Both the position numbers and the translations under genes were made by a program. From contig CAUYUJ010000897.1 of the NCBI GenBank assembly GCA_963575745.1, forward strand, positions 1-35,000: a DNA stretch of 35,000 nt, in the 5' to 3' direction. The stretch is from Prorocentrum cordatum. Taxonomy: Eukaryota > Sar > Dinophyceae > Prorocentrales > Prorocentraceae. The notes under the pieces were generated by a model. The model saw only the letters and a list, made by a program, of their open reading frames with translations, did no database searches and was not told the DNA's origin. The first letter of the stretch is position 1, and each line of letters starts with the position of its first letter. Shown piece by piece: positions 29,166 to 35,000 of the stretch.

Positions 29166-29522
29166 GATGATGCAGGCGCCCCGATCCCGCTTTTGCCAGG
29201 ATCTGCGGCGACTGTTTCCCGGGCGCCGTTGTTGCATTGCCGAGTGAAGGGGAAGCAGTGCCTCTTTGCAAGCAAGGGTGGCCAATGTAAAAAAGATGCG
29301 ACGAAAGGGTCGTACTGCACGCGGCATTTCAAGGTCGTTGAGGGCGGCAAGCGGCTTGGCGAGTATGCGGCGACCATCGTCAACAAGTACAATCCTGCTT
29401 GGGAGGACGCCGAACTGGAGCTAGCGAAGAGGCTATCCTTGATCAGCGACGACGAGCGGGCGAAGAAAGAGCAGGAACGACGCGAGAGCGTCAGAACGCA
29501 CGTGGAAAGACTGAACTTGCAG
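29166..29522 (+). CDS. OTU-DEK_C protein, exon 1 seen (zinc cluster and UIM-like helix)
   Basis: The frame is open from a TAA at 29,163 to a donor (CAG|gtcctg at 29,523, phase 0). There is no in-frame ATG, so the true start lies in an unseen upstream exon. KQCLFASKGGQC followed by KGSYCTRHF gives a C-x8-C-x9-C-x2-H zinc cluster. EDAELELAKRLSLISDDE fits the ubiquitin-interacting motif pattern (acidic, then L-x2-A-x3-S, then acidic). The exon ends VERLNLQ, which joins VHPIAGDGNC in exon 2 to make the usual entry to an OTU protease core. The combination suggests a ubiquitin-specific peptidase; the substrate is unknown. Confidence 0.55.
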
Positions 29523-29959
29523 GTCCTGGGTGGTAAACAGGGGAACGCGTGCTGGCGCGAACGCGAAGATAATTGCGCCTCGCGCGGAGGAGGAAGAGGA
29601 GGAGGAGAAGGAGGAAGAGGAGGAGGAGGAGGAGGAGGAGGAAGAGGAGGAGCAGAAGGAAGAGGACAAGGACGAACACCAGAAGCGGGAACTGGAAAAG
29701 AAGGAAGGGGAGGAGTAAAAAGACCAGGGGAAGGTGGAGCAGTGCAAAAGAACGGGGCGACAACGACGAGGATGCGGTGCCCTGTCCGCCTCCTCCGTGG
29801 CCTCGTCCTGTTCGTCGTCGTCGTCGCCCTTTTTTTTTTTCCTCATTATCCTCCTCCTCCTCCTTCTCCTCCTCCTCTACCTCCTCCTCCTTCTCCTCCC
29901 CCTCCTCATCTAGCTGCTGCTGCCCCTCCTCCTCCTCCTCCTCCACCTCCTCCTCCTCC

Positions 29960-30000
<41 letters not shown>

Positions 30001-30168
30001 CTCCTCCTTCCCCACCTCCTCCTCCTCCTCCTCCACCCTCCTCTCCTCCTCCTCTTCCTCCTCCTCCTCCTCCTCCTCGTCCTCCTACCCCCCCTAAATA
30101 AAAACCAATGGCCGATATGGTTTCGCATGGTTTTTGTAGCCTCCGGCTCGAAAAAATAATGCCACGAG
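29523..30168 (+). other. Intron with facing GGA-rich and TCC-rich tracts
   Basis: Bounded by CAG|gtcctg and cacgag|GTG. 29,585-29,740 is GGAGGA-rich and 29,840-30,090 is TCCTCC-rich, so the RNA could fold into a long hairpin. The pyrimidine tract also lies on the acceptor side. Translations of either tract (poly-Ser, poly-Glu) are artefacts. Confidence 0.55.
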
Positions 30169-30247
30169 GTGCATCCCATCGCTGGCGACGGGAACTGCCA
30201 ATACGAATCGGTGATCAGACGACGCTTCGCGGAATGCACTTCCCCCC
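30169..30247 (+). CDS. OTU-DEK_C protein, exon 2 (OTU catalytic Asp-Gly-Asn-Cys)
   Basis: This short exon reads VHPIAGDGNCQYESVIRRRF. The GDGNC(Q/L)(Y/F) motif holds the catalytic Cys of OTU-family deubiquitinases and is the strongest single motif in the gene. The acceptor is cacgag|GTG; a TAA 10 bases upstream of it excludes read-through. The best donor is CCCCCC|gtgctc at 30,248 (phase 1), which pairs in phase with the acceptor tttgag at 30,634. This gives about 18 residues between the catalytic motif and the LRxxV helix, close to the family norm. Confidence 0.62.
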
Positions 30248-30634
30248 GTGCTCTAGCTGGGATCTGTTGACGTGGACCCAAAGCGCGATGTAAACCGGCG
30301 CGCGCACGTATACACGCGCGGCATACCCGACACCATGCAACAGGCACCCACGCCGAGTGAACCGAACAGCACATTGACGAGAACACCGCCAGTCGGCGCC
30401 GACAACGCCTCTCATGCCGAAGCAGGGCAGAGCGGATCCACGCGGCTGGTTTACACATGACTCAGGACGGGGCCGTGGTGTCTGAAGCAGCGTCTGATTT
30501 TGCTTGCCTTTCCATGGCCCATTCCCCACCCCCATCCCTGTTTTTTATCCTCATTGCGGAAATCCTAAGTTATGGTTGGTTTTTCTGCGATGCGGTGCCG
30601 AAGTTTGATGGTTTCAATGTGCGAATCCTTTGAG

Positions 30635-30925
30635 TGAGCAGTGAGGCACAACTTCGAGCTGCCGTGGCAGACTACATGCGGTCGTTCCCCTCCCTGTTCC
30701 GCGCGTTCCTGCACGGACATGAATTCTTGAGATTCGACCAGTATTGCGACCGGGTGAAAATGAACTCCTGGGGAGATCACCTTACGCTGATGGCCATCAG
30801 TTCCCTTCTTTTGCGGCCCATCCGTCTCATCACGCCGGGCGGCGTGCGATTGGTGAAGCCGCCCGATATGATTGCAGAATCAGCGTGGGAGCCAGGCGCG
30901 ACACGGGCGTATCACATGGGCCCGA
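30635..30925 (+). CDS. OTU-DEK_C protein, exon 3 (OTU middle)
   Basis: Reads SSEAQLRAAVADYMRSF, then FDQYCDRVKMNSWGDHLTLM and AISSLLLRPIRLITPGG. The Y-x(n)-W-G-D-x-L-x-L-x-A-I segment followed by RPI-x-L/V is the conserved middle of OTU proteases. The donor A|gtaaag at 30,926 in phase 1 is near consensus and pairs with the acceptor at 31,263. The 3' part (VKPPDMIAESAWEPGA) fits the loop before the last strand. Confidence 0.65.
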
Positions 30926-31263
30926 GTAAAGCTTTGTTATGCCCAGATCCTCTGATATTTTGTCTTCCTCCTCCTTCGGCTTCTTACTTCCATCGCTGAT
31001 CCTTGTCGTTACCCCCTTTCCCGACCTCCCCCCACCGCCTTTTCGCGTTTGGTTTATTTGCCCCTCCCTCCGATTTCATACCCCATACTCGTCGGTCACC
31101 CTCCGCCTGGTTCGCGTCGTCTTCTATCTCGTCCTCCACATCCACGCCCTTCCTCGTGAGTCTCCATCTCATCTTCGGCCCCCTGCCGATGCCCCCCTCC
31201 CCCGCGGCCTATCGCGCACGCCGGGGCATGCGAAAGCCCGCGGCATTCCCCCGACGCTCCCAG

Positions 31264-31460
31264 GCATCACGCTCGTTTTCTACCCAGAGCTGCACTACGA
31301 GTCGACAGACCCACTTGTGGGCACAGCGGGGCCGGATACTTTGTTCACTGGGAGCAGCGGGTCTCCCTCCGCAGTTACTATAAAGGACACTCTGACGTCG
31401 ATGCTCTACGGCGAAGACCTGGACAAGTGGACCGTCCAGCAAGCCCGCGCCGAATTGGAG
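31264..31460 (+). CDS. OTU-DEK_C protein, exon 4 (OTU His and start of DEK_C)
   Basis: The acceptor ccgacgctcccag is followed by ITLVFYPELHYESTDP, the last OTU strand with the catalytic His in H-Y-x-S. A short Gly/Ser linker follows, then VTIKDTLTSMLYGEDLDKWT and VQQARAELE, the first helices of a DEK C-terminal (DEK_C) domain, a small DNA- or chromatin-associated fold. The donor GAG|gtgcga at 31,461 is in phase 0. Reading through gives a premature TGA at 31,482. Confidence 0.68.
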
Positions 31461-31730
31461 GTGCGACCTCGGCATGTTGAGTGACAGCTATGGAACACGA
31501 ATGAGAGGAGGAGGAGGAGGAGGACAAGGAGGAGGAGGATGTGAAGGGGGATTAAAAGGAAAGGAACGAAACAGGGATGATAGGGAGGGCAAGGTAAGGA
31601 GGGCGGAGGGATGTTATTAACCCGAGGCGAAAATAAGTCGGGCGAACACGATAGAAGTAGGGACATGCCAGTCAGTGTTTACAGAGTTGGGGCCGTACTT
31701 GCACGCGCATGCCTCTGCCGCGCCTTGGAG
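31461..31730 (+). other. Intron bounded by a duplicated AG|GT-containing exon segment
   Basis: 270-nt GT-AG intron. CCGCGCC, TTGGAGGTGCG and GGCATG occur around the 5' splice site (31,446-31,476) and again around the 3' splice site (31,718-31,743), in the same order, with a 3-nt and a 1-nt difference in spacing. It contains a GGA-rich tract (31,504-31,545). Confidence 0.7.
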
Positions 31731-31826
31731 GTGCGCCTGGGCATGGAGATGGGCAGCCTCGCACCGCGGAAAAAGGAGATCCATGGCATCATGGAGAAGG
31801 TAGCGGCCGAACTGACTAGGGGCTGA
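31731..31826 (+). CDS. OTU-DEK_C protein, last exon
   Basis: Reads VRLGMEMGSLAPRKKEIHGI then MEKVAAELTRG and a TGA at 31,824-31,826. Joined to exon 4 in phase 0 it completes the DEK_C helix pattern: ...T-x4-R-x2-L-E-x-R-L-G-x3-G-x-L-x2-R-K-x2-I. The fit across the junction confirms the splice. No other exon is needed downstream. Confidence 0.68.
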   Translation: MRLGMEMGSLAPRKKEIHGIMEKVAAELTRG

Positions 31827-32199
31827 TGTTGGGCACGGGGTAGTATCGTTCAAGAAGGTGCCCGCTCGTCCCCTCTTCTCTCCTCTCCTGCTGTCCTCTC
31901 CTCCCCAAACCTTTTCTCGCGTAGTCTTCAATTCCTTTCTCTTGCCCACCTGGCAGGGCCTCCTATCCAGCTGCGGGCGGGTCGCACTCTTGAGCGCCAG
32001 TTTTAAGCCAATCGTAAGGGAGCAGCAGCTGTTTTGGGCGCCAGGGTAAGGTCGCCGACGTGCGTTCACAACTCTAATTTTGCCATTGCTGTGCTCGCCT
32101 GCCTAGATCGCGGGGAGCAGTGACGTCTCGATCGTGGGGCAACGCATGCACGCGATGCCAACCACGAACGGTCGGTCTACATGAGCGCTCGAAACGCCC
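31827..32199. other. Intergenic; no gene recognised
   Basis: 3' flank of the OTU gene, with a CTCTCCTCC stretch at 31,873-31,910. No polyadenylation signal was assigned and no ORF of note is present. Confidence 0.4.
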
Positions 32200-32405
32200 G
32201 TGTTTCTTCCCTTCCTCCCTCCCCTGTCCCCCTCCTTTCCTCCATGCCTCCACCCTTCCATCCATCCCTCGGCCCTCGTCCATCCAGACGCCCTAAGCAG
32301 GCCTGCGAAGCGGGCGGACACCAGGCGGTCCTCTTCGTTTTCCTCCCCCCTCATTGTCCTCCTTGCCATCCCCCTCCTCGCCCCTCCCCCCTGTTTCTTC
32401 AGTCT
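32200..32405. repeat. C/T-rich degenerate tract
   Basis: Pyrimidine-rich, with CCTCC, CCATCC and CCCTCC phrases, complementary in composition to the purine tract at 32,545-32,650. Confidence 0.6.
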
Positions 32406-32544
32406 CCCTGACGGCATGGGCATGGCGGGTGCCCCGGGCAGCGCGAGGGCCCGCGTCTGTTCTTCCCCCACCGCCCCGCCAAGACAACAAGGAGGAAGGA
32501 TGACAGGGATGATGGCGGTAGGGAGGGCGATCAGGAGGCGGAGG

Positions 32545-32660
32545 CGTAATCAGGAGGAGGAGGAGGAAGAGGAGGAGGAGGAGAAGGAGGAGGAGGAGGA
32601 GAAAGAGGACCAGGAGGAGGAGGGGCAGGAGAAGCTGGAGGGAAGAGGAAGAACAATAAG
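32545..32660. repeat. (GGA)n purine tract
   Basis: GGAGGAGGAGGAAGAGG-type repeat. Confidence 0.92.
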
Positions 32661-32739
32661 GAGGGAGTACGGGCCCAGGAAGGTCACGAGAGAGGGAACT
32701 AGGGATATCCAGGACGAGGAAGACTGATGCAGAATATGT

Positions 32740-32909
32740 GCATGGGGATGGTGACGGTGATGATGGTAATGACGATGATGGCGGCAACGATGGTGATGAT
32801 GACGATGATGACGAAGATGCTGATGATGATGATGATGATGCTGATGATGATGATGACTATGATGCTGACGCTGATGATGATGCTGCTGATGATGATGATG
32901 ACTGTGATA

Positions 32910-32941
<32 letters not shown>

Positions 32942-33115
32942 GAAGAAGATGATGAAGATGAAGAACAGAGAAGGTGATCGTTTCATGGATGATAATGATG
33001 ATGATGCTGATGTAGATGCTGCTGATGAATGAAGATGATGAGTGAGATGGTGGAGATGAAGGAGGTTATGATGATGATCAGTGATGAAAGTTAAGATAAT
33101 GATGATATTGGATGA
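32740..33115. repeat. (GAT)n imperfect microsatellite
   Basis: GATGATGAT array, purest at 32,815-32,945, decaying to 33,115. It yields Asp- or Met-rich pseudo-ORFs. Confidence 0.94.
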
Positions 33116-33214
33116 TGGAGGTAACGAAGACGCACGTTTTCCTTCTCCTGCTGAAGAAGTCGTATGTAGAAGACACGGATGAGGAAGTAAAGGTCATGGT
33201 GGAAGTTTCGATTT

Positions 33215-33511
33215 GTGAGATCACAATCGTTATAGAGGGCGCGGTGGTGGAGCCACAGTAGCCTCCCAGCACGCAGGACATGGTCTCAGAGACGACTCTG
33301 ACGTGTTCGAAGAGGGCCCAAAACGGCCAAAGAGGCCCCCATAGAGCCTCCGAAGAGGCCCAGCGCGCACCCTCATTGTGCAACCACCCCTCCTTATGAT
33401 ATCGCGAACTGCCCGCTCATCCCCACCTCGCCGCCATAGCCGATACCCGCACGAAGGCAGATAGACAAGTCCAGGACCACGCGAAAACACGCGCGCACCC
33501 TGGCCACATGC

Positions 33512-33547
<36 letters not shown>

Positions 33548-34020
33548 CCGCGCACGCACAAGCACATTAACACACACACACATGCACACACACACACAAA
33601 AAACAGCAGACGCTGATGCACACACGCACGCGCACACACACACACATGCACACCCACACACATGATGATGGTGATGCTGCTGCTGCTGATGCTTATGGTG
33701 ATGATGATGATGATGATGATGAGGATGATGATGATGATGATGATGAGGGTTATGGTTCTAATGAGGTTGATGATGATGATGCTGATGTTGATGGTGATGA
33801 TGGTTGTAAGGATGACGACGATGATGGCGATGATGACAACTCCATCGGTGTCGGCGGAAACACCATTCGGTCCCAGCACCCGTGCCCTAAGAAAACAGTG
33901 GGGTGAACATCTGCCCGCGTCACTCCTCCCTCCTCCTCGTATCCCTCCCGTCCCTTCCCCGTGTCTGACAATTAGCGAATTTGCGAGCGTTTCCTGCTTC
34001 AAACTGCACGTGCAAATTGC
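33215..34020. repeat. Composite dispersed repeat C, copy 2
   Basis: ATCACAATCGTTATAGAGG, GCAACCACCCCTCCTTA plus ATCGCGAACTGCCCG (this pair lies downstream of the GAT array in copy 1), CGCACCCTGGCC, a CA array (33,510-33,600), a GAT array (33,662-33,830), then ATTCGGTCCCAGCACCCGTG. Related to 28,120-28,660. Confidence 0.8.
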
Positions 34021-34300
34021 GGCGCCACTGGGCGGAAGCAATCAATCACCCCCACTCCTCCTCAGCCTGCCCATGGCCCCTAGGAAACCAAGTTTTGATC
34101 AGTTGCGAGCGCTTCTTGTTTAGAGCTACACATGGAAAATTCTGGTACGAGCGCGGGGAACCAGCCAATCACCCCCCCCCCTTCCTCAGCTCAGCCCGCC
34201 CATGGCCCCTCAGGAAACCATTTTTGAAAACAAATGAAAGCATTTCCTGTTTCAAACTACGCATGGAAACTGTGGTGCGAATGCGGGCTCTCCGCCGCCA
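33965..34300. repeat. Diverged tandem repeat of about 120-130 bp, 3 copies
   Basis: Unit phrases GCGAGCGTTTCCTGCTTCAA, GCGAGCGCTTCTTGTTTAGA and AAAGCATTTCCTGTTTCAA lie near 33,983, 34,106 and 34,237. Between them are CAATCACCCCC and GCCCATGGCCCCT(C)AGGAAACCA. Confidence 0.8.
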
Positions 34301-34555
34301 ACGACCCCGTTCATGAGGACACCAACAAACCGAGGCGTAACCCTCACCGCGGAAAAAAAGGAAACCATGTGGAATGAATTATTCGCTGCGTGGAGCTCCC
34401 CATATGTGCATCTATTCGCATGGACCTGTCCGCCGTGAATGTCTAGGCGCAAGGGCTTTCGAACATAAACGGGCTTCAGTTGTGACGGTCTGGACATAAA
34501 TCTAACTGCGAATGCATTGGAGTGTGAATGAGCCTCAGTAGTACGAGCGCGTCTC
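34301..34555. other. No recognisable gene
   Basis: Mixed sequence between two repeat blocks; no ORF with support. Confidence 0.4.
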
Positions 34556-34564
34556 TGTGCATGA

Positions 34565-34655
34565 GCCTGGGGCCTCCTGGGGCCTCCTGAAACCTACTGG
34601 GGCTTCCTGGGGTCTCCAAGAGCCTCTTGGGGCCTCCTGGGACCTCCTAGGGAGG
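34565..34655. repeat. GGGGCCTCCTGG minisatellite
   Basis: 12-bp unit with variants (GGGGCTTCCTGG, GGGACCTCCTAG), resembling phrases at 34,940-35,000. Confidence 0.8.
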
Positions 34656-34659
34656 TTTC

Positions 34660-34925
34660 GTGCCCCAGGAGAGGCGCAATATATAGCAACAGACGTACAT
34701 AAAACATTGCGGATTAGAGCCACAGGAGAAGGACAAAATATAGGAACACGCGTAAAACACCAAGGGCTCGTGCCCCAGGAGAGGCCCAACATATAGGAAC
34801 ATAAGTACAACATGTAGGATTGTGTGCACAGGGGAAGGACAATCTATAGAAACATACGTATAACATCAAATAATCGTGCTCCAGGTGAGGCCCAATCGAT
34901 AGGAGCATGCGTAAAACACGTGGGA
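34660..34925. repeat. 53-bp satellite with alternating A/B monomers, 5 copies
   Basis: A monomers start CGTGCCCCAGGAGAGGC (34,660; 34,770; about 34,876). B monomers start with GCCACAGGAGAAGGACAA or GCACAGGGGAAGGACAA. Both contain (A/C)(A/T)ATA(T/G)A(G)GAACA(T/C) and end in AAAACA. The order is A-B-A-B-A. Confidence 0.85.
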
Positions 34926-35000
34926 TTGGAGCCACTCCTGTTGCCTTCTGAGGCCTCCTGCTCCTGGGGCCTCTCGGGGGCTCCTGTTGCCTTCCGAGGC
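34926..35000. repeat. GCCTCCTG/TTGCCTTCTGAGG degenerate repeat at right edge
   Basis: CCTGTTGCCTTCTGAGGC and CCTGTTGCCTTCCGAGGC lie about 47 bp apart. The repeat probably continues past the window. Confidence 0.65.

Noticed and set aside
30134-30150. GTAGCCTCCGGCTCGA, superficially leader-like
   Set aside because: It matches the leader only in two short blocks with a different middle and end. It lies inside the intron before the OTU catalytic exon.
30934-31250. Read-through of the OTU exon 3 and exon 4 frames across 30.93-31.26 kb as one ORF
   Set aside because: The two segments are in different frames and the sequence between is pyrimidine-rich. A gtaaag donor and cccag acceptor in matching phase explain it better as an intron.

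Overview
This is a 35 kb piece of a eukaryotic nuclear genome, most probably a dinoflagellate. Two matches to the dinoflagellate trans-spliced leader point that way: 15 nt identical to its 3' end (11,228-11,242, + strand) and a degenerate near-full copy (17,940-17,958, - strand). Both lie just upstream of protein-coding remnants, as expected where mature mRNAs were copied back into the genome. The other signs agree: GC-rich third codon positions, small exons with pyrimidine-rich acceptors, one probable GC-AG intron, and a very heavy load of micro-, mini- and satellite repeats.

Layout. 1-3.7 kb is microsatellite and degenerate repeat. 3.7-9.15 kb (+) holds an AT-hook ORF, a convincing short exon (4,419-4,608), two tandem arrays, and three exons of the N-terminal and central parts of a MULE (Mutator-like) transposase. 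9.2-11.2 kb is repeats. 11.2-12.5 kb is a leader-tagged remnant resembling ORF1 of a LINE, then a 56-bp satellite flanked by a 55-bp duplication. 12.6-14.6 kb is a 9-bp minisatellite and GC-rich arrays. 15.9-17.96 kb (-) is a broken KDZ-type (Kyakuja-Dileera-Zisupton) transposase with its cysteine clusters and a leader relic. 18-20 kb has one good minus-strand exon and a pair of covarying hairpins. 20-24.2 kb is almost wholly satellite, including an AT-rich 153-bp family.

24.8-26.25 kb (+) holds three exons matching the C-terminal part of a MULE transposase. They are complementary to the set at 7.7-9.1 kb. They are followed directly by a 1.5 kb foldback-like element (26,438-27,961) whose long inverted ends are made of short tandem repeats. 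29.2-31.83 kb (+) is the best gene in the window. It has at least five exons encoding a zinc cluster, a ubiquitin-interacting-like helix, a complete OTU cysteine-protease core and a C-terminal DEK_C domain. The last 3 kb is dispersed and tandem repeats.

Recurring theme. Several introns or insertions are bounded by copies of the same exon sequence on both sides (31.46-31.73, 18.9-19.4, 8.3-8.69, 4.98-7.18 and 11.77-12.47 kb). The clearest duplicates an AG|GT proto-splice site and so supplies both splice sites. This suggests intron gain by duplication or by introner-like insertion. All family assignments come from motif reading; no search was run.
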